The position numbers and the translations under genes were made by a program. This document shows positions 43,459 to 52,946 of a DNA stretch of 60,000 bases, piece by piece. Source of the stretch: Takakia lepidozioides (lineage: Eukaryota > Streptophyta > Takakiopsida > Takakiales > Takakiaceae); contig CM060734.1 in the NCBI GenBank assembly GCA_030704615.1, forward strand, positions 48,130,042 through 48,190,041, written 5' to 3'. The notes beneath the pieces are model-generated. The model worked only from the letters and a program-made list of their open reading frames with translations, ran no database searches and was not told where the DNA came from. Within the stretch, counting starts at the first letter, position 1. The number at the start of each line of letters is the position of its first letter.

Positions 43459-43845
43459 ATTCGGCGCCATTTTTCCAGACACTGTACCAGTGCATGTTGG
43501 GACTTAGCCAGTTTTCGGCCCAAAAAAGAGAAATTCGGCACCATTTTTCCAGACACGGTACCAGTGCATATTGGGACTTAGCCAGTTTTCGGCCCCAAAA
43601 AGAGAAATTCGGCGCCATTTTCCCAAACACAGGTACCAGTGCATGTTGGGACTTAGCGAGTTTTCGGCCCCAAAAAGAGAAATTCGGCGCCATTTTTCCA
43701 GACACGGTACCAGTGCATGTTGGGACTTAGCCAGTTTTCGGCCCCAAAAAGAGAAATTCGGCGCCATTTTCCCAAACACAGGTACCAGTGCATGTTGGGA
43801 CTTAGCCAGTTTTCGGCCCCAAAAAGAGAAATTCGGCGCCATTTT
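43459..43845 (+). repeat. tandem array of 74/75-bp units
   Basis: ATTCGGCGCCATTTTTCC starts at 43459, 43533, 43607, 43682, 43756 and 43831, giving periods 74, 74, 75, 74, 75. Units share TACCAGTGCATGTTGGGACT and TTTTCGGCCCCAAAAAGAG. The 75-bp variants carry CCCAAACACAGG instead of CCAGACACGG, and from unit 2 on 74- and 75-bp forms alternate. ORFs that cross it are repeat by-products. Confidence 0.85.
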
Positions 43846-44006
43846 TCCCGAAATGGCCCCACAACTGCTTCTGTTGGATCTCAGTTTGAATGGAATATTG
43901 CCTCATTCCAGGAGTTTTGGGGTGCATTTCATTACATTGCAAAAAAAAAGTCTGATACAGCAAAATGCATTTGAAAATATCCATATGGAGGATTCCGTTT
44001 GCCCCA

Positions 44007-47000
44007 TCAATGATTTCTGGAATCCCTAAGGAGGAGTTTGTGCAGCTTGTTCACGCTCAACGCCGGTGCATGAATAAAGTCATCAATAGTCACGTTCATC
44101 CTCAACCTCTTCAGGTAAATGTAATACAGATGCTTGCACGGATAATACTTCGAACCCTTCTTTGCTTCCATCAACGAGAAGTCCGTACAGTTGCAAGTCG
44201 GCTCCACTCCAATCGTAATTGTGTATACATCGTCGCGTACAGCCGAGCCGGCCGTTGCCATCCGATACACACGCCCAAGGCCGGGTGGGGGTACGTCCAC
44301 GGAGCTCTGAATAGTGCAAGCCATCCCAAGAGCATTGGCAATCCGAGTCTCATTCAACTTGTTGGGAGGGTGTCGTCTCTTCACTCTTCCGAATCGCATT
44401 GTGGGATGTGCAGAATTGTCCAATCCGTCTCTACTGGACCGAGCAGTCTGCAATGGCTGGGTCTGAGGAACCGGAAATGCGTGGGCCGGGATGTCTGTGC
44501 GTTGCACCATTCGAAATCCTGCTGCAGATAGAGCATCCGTCTCATTCTGAGAGAGGCTGCAACCCGGTGCAACAGGCCAGACGCCCGGAGGCTCCGGCAT
44601 TCCCTGAATCCCGTACTTGGGCTTGCCAAATACACAGGTCATTATGTCGTGCCTACAGAACCAAAATGTCTGCGTTGTGGCGTGAGCAAATGTGGGAGTC
44701 AAAAATTTGCCGCTGAAACAAGGTGCAGGTACAGCACCGTGTGGGTTCCTCCGAATCATCTCACCACAGCGTGCTCTCGTATCCACCCGGATGGCGCAAC
44801 ACTTCCCTCGAAATGCCGGCAATGTCCTCGCAATTCTCCACTGTGACTCCGACACTCTTGTCTCCACAATGGGAATGTTGTATTGCTTTACTACAGATGG
44901 CTCGTTATGTTGCCAGGGCACGCGCCATGTGCTCAAAGGAGATGGCGATCTTGAACGTGCAGGACTTCCGGTGCTCGACGAGACCTCCTCGGGCAACATC
45001 ACCGGACCACGAGGGAGCGTGCGAATATTCTTGTCAGCTCGCCATGAATCCTCTTCTCCGCCAGGTGCCTCGTCAAGTCTTCGTCTCACTGGACGGGTAT
45101 GAACATCTCCTTCCAAATGTTGGCCTCTTCGCAGCAATGGCGTGTCCCGAAGGCCCTCTCGCAAGGCCGCCGCCCACTTCCGAGGATTCTTCGATCTGGA
45201 GGCAGTCCGCATCAGCATTTCCTGCCTGTCCGGCCCCAAGCCCCACTGTTTCCCTTTCAAGAACTCGTTGTACCTGCATTGCTGCATAATTGACCTCACA
45301 ATGTCCTCCGTTGTGGCAGTGAGGATGTCCACCAGATGCGCCGCAGAGGAGGCACGCCAGGAAGAGTGCACTGATTCGGCCATGTTTGTCGTGGGCATGT
45401 CGGTGTCGGAGTCGAGACACATTTCCTGCACAAGCACATGTTCAGGTTACAAGCAAATTACAAATATGGCCAAGAATAATATCCAACGGGACGCGAATTC
45501 GTGCAACTCACCTCCCGCATATAGTCGCCGAACTGGAGGAAACGATAATGCCACCATGCTAGCCAACTGACCATTGCTCCTTCGTCTGATTTCCTTACAG
45601 CACCTGACGATGTCCACCAAGCCCGTATGCATGCAAACTGTGTCTCTGCATCATCCAAGGTGGGAGCGCGCTTCCACGCAAGGCACATGGAACGGTGCTC
45701 CTCTCTGAAATCTGGCGCCACGAGCCTGGTTGTGTACTGCGAAAGGCTCTGCAGAAAATGGAACCCACAAGATCTCTCCTTGCCTTCCATGGGAACGTTG
45801 GGGTCTTGCCCGTACACCCTTCGGATGGCAGCCCAATTTGCTTGTGCGTTGTCCGCCATGAAACCACGGAAATTGGGAGGGGGCAATCCCGCCTTGGCCA
45901 TCTGTTCGTTTATTCCCTGCCAAAGAAGCATCTCCGATTGTGTGTCCTCTCCTTTCATCTCACAAATAGCAATTGTCATTAGCATCCTGCAGTGGGTGTC
46001 GTAGACATGTGCACTTGTAATTCGCTTGATATGGTCGAACATGACCCAACTGTTTGACAAGTTCCCACTCGTCATCCTGTCGACCAGTTCGACGCCACTG
46101 CCAGGTCCACACGTGGACATTTTGAATACGAAACAACGATCTGCCTCAGTCCCTTGTCCTGGAAACCTACTTCCATGAATGTAGTCATATCCACATCGTC
46201 GCTTCACCTCCAAAATAAAGTGCATATCCGAGCCACACCCAATTTTCTGTTTGCATGAAACAATGTGGTTTCGGACATTCGGTGAACATACGTGGGACAC
46301 CGACTCCAGCAATGCCTCCATTTCCTTCTCGTCGAGAGGAACTCTATCGGAGCCGTCTTCCGACATAATTCTGGCCAATGCCATCTTATGGGCGGCTTGG
46401 AGCTGTATCTGTTTGGGTTTGGCACTCGGTCTCAACTTAACCTCCTCCTGAACGAGCTGCTCTGCTTCGTGGGCAGCCTCCCGCGAGTTCCCCCTCGCCA
46501 ATTTGTGACAATGGGAACCAACGTGTATGCAAGCTCGGGTGAGGTCAGGAAAACGGTGCAACACATAGAACTGCTTGGCATTACAAACAGACATGCAGTG
46601 TGGTGGTTCTTTGCAATGCGCACACTTAAATGTGGAGTTCGGAACCTTCTCCTCAGCTCGAAATGGTTGGTGAGCTGTGCCTGTCCAATCGGTCTCGTTC
46701 CTGTGACCTCTGGATTTAAAGTGGAAGCAAGTTGGGGAGAAACACCGCAACGCGCCCGCACAAACAACATAGCGCACCCGCACACCATCAAGCATTTTCA
46801 TGCTGGTGGTTTTGGTAACGCACCAAGGATGACCGTCATGTTTTCTATCCATATCTGTCAACATTCCGGACGCCCTCGAGTAGTCCGCCCGAGGAGGGAA
46901 CTCAAAGAAGATATTACCGTCGACGTCGGCGGGAAGGCATGTAACCGATTTAATTGCGAACTTGCTGTAGTCCAGCCCGGCCAGCTCCGACCGGTGTCCT

Positions 47001-47131
47001 TCCAGGTGAAGCCCTCGCAGAATTTCAAGAATAGATCGAACTGCGGTGCTCGTGCTGGGAATATGACTCCCTCCTCCACTGACGTCCATTGAGGACTTGC
47101 CTGATCTCCAGGACGACCTCGGAACTTCCAT
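44007..47131 (-). CDS. MULE-like transposase with SWIM finger, copy 2 (intact, two exons)
   Basis: Exon 1 (47131-45512) runs from an ATG through LAGLDYSKFAIKSVTCLPAD, DRKHDGHPWCVTKT, a Cys/His region (CAGALRCFSPTCFHF, CAHCKEPPHC, ACIHVGSHCHK), FDHIKR, MTIAICEMKGEDTQSEMLLW, FRGFMADNAQANWAAIRRVY, GFHFLQSL and WWHYRFLQFGDYMRE. GAG|GTGAGT and TGTGCAG|GAAATG bound an 86-nt intron (45511-45426). Exon 2 (45425-44007) has NMAESVHSSWRASSAAHLVD, GKCCAIRVDTRARCGEMIRR, FWFCRHDIMTCVFGKPKYG, VAPGCSLSQNETDALSAAGF and the SWIM finger (CNCTDFSLMEAKKG..YPCKHLYYIY). Joined length is about 1010 residues without internal stops. It is more diverged than copies 1 and 3 are from each other. SWIM fingers are usual in MULE transposases and their FAR1/MUG descendants; long intactness beside decayed neighbours hints at recent activity or selection. 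Confidence 0.65.
45426..45511 (-). other. 86-nt intron of copy 2
   Basis: GTGAGT donor at 45511 and CTTGTGCAG acceptor at 45426; contains stops, so splicing is required to join the transposase exons. Confidence 0.75.
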
Positions 47132-47214
47132 GACCTCGTCTGAGTCAAACAGCTGAGGGGCTCAAGCAGATGCTAATCAAGAGCCATGTGCCTGATTCTA
47201 TGAACTGTGCCGCT

Positions 47215-47505
47215 GCAGCTACTGCCTTTAGTTGGCCATCTACCCATGCAGGTTTATTGTAGCTATTGATCCACATGGAATCATAGGTCATCTGGAGCTT
47301 GAAGTCCGTCCTTCTTGGATGAATCTGTCCACCCACACACTATCCCTGCTCCTTCAGCTATCCATGCCTCTGCACAAATCATACATACATCCTTGCATTG
47401 CTGCTATCAGCTGACAATGACAGCCTAGATCTGCTGCCTTTAGTTGACCATCTACCCATGCAGGTTTCTTGTACCTATCCTTCCACAGGGAATCATAGGT
47501 AATCT
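47215..47505 (+). repeat. direct repeat, about 72 bp twice
   Basis: CTGCCTTTAGTTGGCCATCT through GGAATCATAGGTCATCTG at about 47221 recurs at 47439 with few changes. Non-coding spacer between transposase copy 2 and the gypsy element. Confidence 0.7.
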
Positions 47506-47616
47506 GCCGTCATATACCCATCACAGGTCCAATCCAAACAACAGCCCTAACAACCACTTTTGGCAAGACCAGACATTTCAAAGACTGCGCTACATAATAA
47601 ACTTACACATATACCA

Positions 47617-47704
47617 CTGTCGTGCGCATACGTATCGCTACACAACTACATCGCTGTCCAAACTACACCACACATATATGCACAATAAAGTAGTCTGCCA
47701 CAAT
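47617..47704 (-). repeat. 88-bp repeat, LTR-like, outer copy
   Basis: Matches 48063-48150 with three differences counted by eye, 446 bp away in the same orientation. It may be an LTR start fragment from a nested or second copy. Confidence 0.6.
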
Positions 47705-48163
47705 AGTGATTGAAAGAACTAACCTCACATGTCTGATAACAAAGAAACACAAAACACAACACAATCACTCGTTAAACTAAGAGTCGAGCCAGGGGCACCC
47801 CAAGCTATGGGGACTCCACCCCACAACGTCATATTCTCCCTTCATAAACACACTCAGATTCTAAGCAGTGAAGGAGCTCGGTCGTGCAGGCTCAACTCGA
47901 GAGAGATGAGCCGCACGACTGACGCTCTCGTGAAGATAAGATGGTTCATGTGTCAAGCTAAACTTGATACCTGACTTAATACTTGAACTAAATCCAAGTG
48001 TTAAATACAAATAACTAGATTTATTCTAGTTAGTTTCACACTGTGTTTATTTAACTTGACAGCTGTCGTGCGCATACGTATCGCTACACAACTACATCGC
48101 TGTCCAAACTACATCGCACATATATGCACAATAAAGTAGTCTTCCACAATCGCCCCCCTAGCT
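47705..48163 (-). mobile_element. putative 3' LTR start and polypurine tract of gypsy copy A
   Basis: Downstream of the PHD-finger ORF the minus strand has AGCTAGGGGGGCG (48163-48151), a polypurine-tract-like string, followed by ATTGTGGAAGAC, a TG start expected for an LTR. The sequence then runs through the inner 88-bp repeat (48150-48063). The end of the LTR was not found. Confidence 0.45.
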
Positions 48164-48408
48164 GGTGGATAGGTCCTTCTAACTCCAGATAGCTACAAGA
48201 TGTAATAGCCACAGCCGTACTAAGTCTTCTATCACTGTCCCTATTGTACTCAAACTCTATAGACCAAGAGGCCGGGTACAAGAGTAGCCCCATCGTTAGT
48301 CGCCGTCTTGCAATCTGTGAACTTGAGCCAGGATCTCGTGTGTTCAAGGTCTCCTAGTAGCTTGGCCTTGCATTTCTTGTTAGCCTCCCATGGTTGTATC
48401 CACTCCCA

Positions 48409-49100
48409 CTATCCAATGCAATGCGGACATAACCAATCCCCATCAGGAACCATCTCAAGAGGTGGAGTCAAGCATCCCATATGCCAACCTCTAGAGCATC
48501 GATCACACACCAGCATGGTGGCTGCCCCTCTAGCAAACCCACACAACATACACCTCAAACTTGCAGGTACCACTGCCAGGTTTGGGTCAATCCTGCCATC
48601 GATATTCGGAAGGTGACATGGCGTGCAATTACGCACATGGTCCTTCCAAGTTATGCCATCCCGACCCTCCAAGATCAAGACGCCTGAGGGCAATACCTCT
48701 CGAACCCTCAAAATAACACGTCCTGTAGTCACATCCAAGGTCGTAGGAGCAGTCTGCTGTAGATAAACATAGTCACCAGGGTTAAATCTCCGAATCCCAT
48801 GACGATAGCCCCCACCACGTATGGTAGCATACCTCAACGTATCACGATGTTGTGCAATGGCAAGGTTCTCGAAAGCCATGGGCATGACTTTCTTGAACAA
48901 TCTGCACGCTGATCACATGCACATGCCCACACGTCCGGATCGTCAAGGTTAAGAACTGTAGCAGCTTTTCTACGAATGGATGTAGACAAATCCGGCTCTC
49001 GGCCAAAGAGAATAAAGTATGGTGAGAAAGAGGCAAGTGATGCTTGCTTGTTGAACTTGTAGCCCATGGCTAACCAGGGTAACTGAAGGTCCAATCTCCT
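48409..49100 (-). pseudogene. gypsy copy A: integrase C-terminus followed by a PHD finger
   Basis: The minus strand encodes FNKQASLASFSPYFILFGRE (end of the integrase core), AIAQHRDTLRYATIRGGGY, RRFNPGDYVYLQQ and VILRVREVLPSGVLILEGRD, the SH3-like tail. Directly after DGRIDPNLAVV comes a C4HC3 PHD finger: RCMLCG, MLVCDRCSRGWHMGCLTPPL, DGDWLCPHC, then a stop at 48409-48411. PHD fingers read histone H3 tails; here one lies where chromoviruses have a chromodomain, so target-site choice by chromatin binding is a reasonable inference. One frameshift near 48900 separates integrase and tail. The same tail and finger recur at 56770-57147. Confidence 0.8.
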
Positions 49101-49990
49101 AGGTGTCCCTTCTGCAAGCCATACTTGCGCAAACCCCTCTTTACTGTCTGAACAACCCTCTCTGCCAAGCCATCGGCCTCAGGATGATCCCGAGAAGTGG
49201 TGCGGTGGTCTACCAAGGCCTGGTCACACAAAGCCTGAAACTCCCCCAAGAACTATCTCCCTTGGTCCGTGAGTACCTTAGCTGGAGCACCGAATCGGCT
49301 AAGTACACAATCCAAGAATGCATATGCAGCTTCCTCACTAGCCTTATCAGGCAATGGAACCAACTCCATCCACTTGGAGAAGTGCTCCACCATCACCAAC
49401 ACGTACTTGTTGTGGCGCATGGTCAGTGGCAACGGCCCTGCGAAGTCAAGACTCCACCTGTAGCCCAATCCCATGATCGGAAGAGGGTGCAATTGTGGAG
49501 TAGGGGCGTTGAATGAAGCACGCACCCTGTCACACTCCATGCACCTAGCCACAAATTGTTGCACCTCTGTGTGCATACCACGCCACCAATACTGCCCCTG
49601 CAGTAGACTATGAGTGCGTCGCACCCCAAAATGCCCCAACTCCTCATGGGCATGCCGCACTAACCGTGCCCGCTGTGTTGGGTGAGGCACAATCCTCACT
49701 CGACCATCCTCCCACACTCGGAGCAGGTGTGTCCCCTCCCACTTGAACCTCTTGGCTCGTTGTAGGATCCGATCCCTCTCCTTAGCAGTCACAGTGGCTG
49801 CCGTGTCTCTTGTGCGGAGGTAGTCCAACACAGCTGAATCCTCACGTATATCTTTGGCGCCACCTTGCTCATTGCTGGCCTCAGGGTCCTCAGACACTTG
49901 ATCTACAGTCATCCCTGTTGCAGGTCCAACCTGGCCTTCCGCTGCCAAGATACACAGAAATGCAGATGCATGCCATCCGGGCACCATCTC
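49100..49990 (-). pseudogene. gypsy copy A: integrase zinc-binding and catalytic core
   Basis: The ORF at 49987-49253 reads VRHAHEELGHFGVRRTHSLL, GQYWWRGMHTEVQQFVARCM, ECDRVR (HHCC zinc domain), WSLDFAGPLPL (first Asp), MVEHFSKWMELVPLP and VLTDQGR (second Asp), then a TAG, and in the same frame FLGEFQALCDQALVDHRTTS and HPEADGLAERVVQTVKRGLR with the catalytic Glu. Upstream in frame a TAG at 50033-50035 separates it from RNase H. Stops and the frameshift near 49100 make this copy inactive. Confidence 0.85.
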
Positions 49991-50032
49991 CTCGTCCGTC
50001 TCACCATGCCACCGAGTTCCAGTGTCATCCTG

Positions 50033-50600
50033 CTAGCTCGTGCATGGATTGCGACTCAACCCATCTGCATCCCGATTGACCAAACCCGGTCGATGCACAA
50101 CCTGAAAGTCATACTCTTGAAAGATAAGTGCCCACCGTGCAAGCTTCCCCGTAAGCTTGTCTGACTCCATCAACCACTTGAGTGGTTGGTGATCCGTGAC
50201 AAGGGTGAAGAGATTGCCGAATAGATAGCACCTGAAGTGTGCCACGGCCCACACTGCAGCTAAGCATTCTCCCTCATATGAGCTATACTTAGACTCTGCA
50301 GCGTTGTTCGAGCAGCTAGCATAAGCCACTATGAACTTTCTTCCCTCATCATCCACCTGTGTGAGCACCGCTCCAAGCCCCAGCATGCTCCAATGTGTAT
50401 GCAGCTGAAAAAGACGCCCCCTGATAGGTCGTCTCAAGATGGGCGCCGAGGTCAACCTCGCCTTGAGCTCTTGAAAAGCTTGTTCTTGCTCATCTTCCCA
50501 CTGCCACTCCTGGTCCACCTTGGTCAGTTTGGTTAGAGCCTTTGCAATGGCACTAAATCCCTTAACAAACCATCTATAATAGTTTGCTAACCCCATGAAA
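50033..50600 (-). pseudogene. gypsy copy A: RNase H
   Basis: NYYRWFVKGFSAIAKALTKL (RT connection), then LGLGAVLTQVDDEGRKFIVA, ESKYSSYEGECLAAVWAVAH and FTLVTDHQPLKWLMESDK, with D, E and D of the Ty3-type RNase H, ending VVHRPGLVNRDADGLSRNP. It follows RT in the same frame after a TGA at 50603-50605. The homologous codon in copy B (about 59612) is CGA, so the stop is a private C-to-T change. Confidence 0.85.
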
Positions 50601-50602
50601 GC

Positions 50603-51532
50603 TCAAACTCGGCTCACATCCGTGGGGCGTGGAATCTGTGCAATGGACTCTACCTTAGTCTGTTGTACCCCCAATCCTCCAGGATATATCATGTGACCCA
50701 GATACTCAATTTGGTTGTGGAAAAACTTGCACTTCCCCGGATGCAACTTCAATCCGTACGCCCTCGAGCGCTCAAATACCACCTGAAGATGTCTCTCATG
50801 CTCCTCCAAAGTAGTACTAAAGATGATGATGTCATCTATGTAGCACCGAGCAAACTCCACCCCTGCTAGAATCCTGTCCATGACTCTCTGAAACTCTGCA
50901 GGAGCGTTCTTAAGCCCAAATGGTAAGAACCGCCACTGGTATAGGCAATCCTTCCCGTGCTCATTGATCCCCCAGAATGTCGTCTTCTGCTTATCCGCCT
51001 CCTTGATCGGCAACTGGTGATATCCGGATCGTAAATCCAAAGTGCTAAAGACCTTGGCATGCCCAATGGCATCAAAGATCTCCTCTGGTGTCGGCATGGC
51101 ATACCTATCGGACTTGGTCTGATGATTTACAGGCCGGTAATCACCGCTCATACGTCTCTCCGTCCAATTGCCATAGACATCCTTCTTGGCTGGCATCACT
51201 GTGGCTGAAGCATACTCTCCCCCAGATAGCTCCACCAAACCAGCCTCCCAAAGGTCTTGAGTTCTCATCTGAATCAAGGACCTCTCCATGTCACTGTATC
51301 TATAGGGTCTCCGAAAGATTGGCGTGTCAGTAGCCAATTCAATGCGAATTTCTTGACCCTTCAGTGCTCCTAAGTCCTTCAAACTGAAGGCAAAGCAGTT
51401 CATGTAAGCCCTCAAGAACCACTGTATACGTCGTCTTTCTCCTCCGGTGACTATAGGTCCAACATCAGGCTCCTCCGTGACTCCAACCTTGAGTCCAACA
51501 GGCTTAGAGATAGAAGACGCGTCCCGTGGTTG
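50603..51532 (-). pseudogene. gypsy copy A: reverse transcriptase
   Basis: The frame is open from the TAG at 51533 to 50603. It begins with a linker (GPIVTGGERRR), then NCFAFSLKDLGALKGQEIRI, FRRPYRYSDMERSLIQ, VMPAKKDVYGNWTERRMSGD, YRPVNHQTKSDRYAMPTPEE, VFSTLDLRSGYHQLPIKEAD (first Asp), LPFGLKNAPAEFQRVMDRIL, FARCYIDDIIIFS (YxDD) and LHPGKCKFFHNQIEYLGHMI. All RT boxes are intact; this is a Ty3/gypsy RT. No protease is visible in the linker. Copy A ends upstream within the methyltransferase. Confidence 0.9.
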
Positions 51533-51838
51533 CTATGCTGCAACCTCTTGAGCAGTGACCACTGCCTCCTCTGTCAGTGACAATGTCTCATTCTGCCCCA
51601 TCATCCCATCCTTGAGGACCTCCTCAACCCGAGAAAAATCCCCAACCTCATCCATCACCGCCGCCTTGGCTGCCAACTCTTTCTGAACCTTGAGCACCTC
51701 CCCCGTGTGCCATGGATGCGGCCTGCACCTCGTGGTCCTCACTTGTTCGCCCCCACTCGCTGTCTGTACCGTCTCGGTAGGCAGGGAGATCATCAAGGGA
51801 AGTGTACTCCGTACTCTGCGCTGCTCAGCCATAGCCAA
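51533..51838 (-). pseudogene. gypsy copy A: linker between methyltransferase and RT
   Basis: About 100 residues of Glu/Val/Ala-rich linker (LPLMISLPTETVQ, VQKELAAKAAVMDEV, LSLTEEAVVTAQEVAA) end at TAG 51533-51535, followed in the same frame by CAA CCA and the RT. The linker is conserved in copy B (58385-58673), including the TAG. Function unknown; it could hold a degenerate protease, but I see no DTG or DSG motif. Confidence 0.65.
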
Positions 51839-51847
51839 GCTGAGAAT

Positions 51848-52340
51848 CTAGGTCAAGCAATTGAGATCCATTGCTTGCCCCAACACTTGACGACGTGATG
51901 CCTTAGAAAGAGATGACACCACCGTGGTACCAGTGGTAAAACCCATCGCCTGCTTGCGCTCGACAGCATTGGGCTCTACTAATTGCTGCAACTGGCTATC
52001 CCACAAGAGGCCAGGTCCACCATCCCAAAAAGCATGGGATCCTGGAAAGATGAGTAGTATAGGCAATGCGGCTCGTGGGTGACTCACCTTATTGACCACT
52101 ACCAAAGGTGACCGGTCATCATGTCTCACACGCTGAGACTGTCTCCATATGTCCAAAATGTTATCCACCGTCAGGTGTGGTGGCCGCTGCACCCCATCAA
52201 ATGCATGCTTGAGCAGTGCAGGTGGCATCAAGTTCGTCCACCATAGTCGTGGGCGATGAGCCCGTGACCCCACTGCAGCTGCGTCCAGCAACACTGCTAA
52301 TCCAAGCCAAGACTGCACTTGATGTACACTAGCCATCACC
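51848..52340 (-). pseudogene. gypsy copy A: C5 DNA methyltransferase C-terminal part, truncated
   Basis: From about 52338 the minus strand encodes VMASVHQVQSWLGLAVLLDA, AHRPRLWWTNLMPP, DGGPGLLWDSQLQQLVEPNA and ASRRQVLGQAMDLNCL, matching residues 241 onward of the copy B methyltransferase at 57148. Motif VIII and the C-terminal motifs are present; motifs I, IV (PCQ) and VI are missing because the copy is cut at 52340 by the repeat at 52340-52530. A private stop (TGG to TAG at 51848) follows NCLT. Confidence 0.75.
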
Positions 52341-52530
52341 CAACGACGCAATGCCGTGAGCGCGCGAGCGTACGCTCACGCCAACTGACGTGGCGTGAGC
52401 CTGCACGCACGCTGACGTGGCGTGAGCGTCATGTCAGCATGCTGATGTGGCGGTAAATGATGATGTGGCACTGTCCGTCATCTGCCACGTCAGCATTAAC
52501 ATGCGCCGCCTATAACCGTGGATGGTCCTA
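52340..52530 (-). repeat. TGACGTGGCGTGAGC-rich repeat, copy 3
   Basis: Contains GAGCGTACGCTC (52366-52377), ACTGACGTGGCGTGAGCCTG, GCTGACGTGGCGTGAGCGTC, CTGATGTGGCGG, TGCCACGTCAGC and CCTATAACCGTGG, in the same order as copy 2 at 38511. It truncates the methyltransferase of gypsy copy A. 52531-52946 holds no recognised feature. Confidence 0.6.
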
Positions 52531-52946
52531 TGACCATGGAATTAATGCAGGGAATCTTGCCTACATAGAATCAAGACGGGCGTAGAGGCCTACAATTGCA
52601 GCATCCAACATTGTGCAATTACAAATGCTTGTTTCACTTTTACAATTACGAGGACAAAAAAATATCCTCACAAAGTGTGCGCCATAAAGGCTGCCACGGG
52701 AAGACCTTCCTCCCTCCTCAAATAACAATGAGAGTTAGGATCATCTTCAAAAGATGATTGTAGTGCATAGCGCCAGCAAGACATGTAGACTTCGAACGGT
52801 GCAATGACAAATGTGCACTACCTAAAAGTTGTCACTCAGAGCTCACTCCGTATAGTTGGAGGCCATATCATTGCACCGCCGACGAATTGATGTGAATTAT
52901 ACATTTCAAATCATGGTCGTCCACATACCACATTGCATAGTTGATG

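Noticed and set aside
43504-44029. ORFs with KLAKSQHALVP or LGLSQFSAPK repeats
   Set aside because: Both strands are open only because the 74/75-bp array repeats; alternating unit lengths shift the frame.
46292-47092. 266-codon plus-strand ORF
   Set aside because: Shadow of the intact transposase exon on the minus strand; no domain.
50033-50035. TAG before the integrase as a second readthrough site
   Set aside because: It is followed by CAG GAT, which does not fit the full context, and copy B does not reach this point for comparison.
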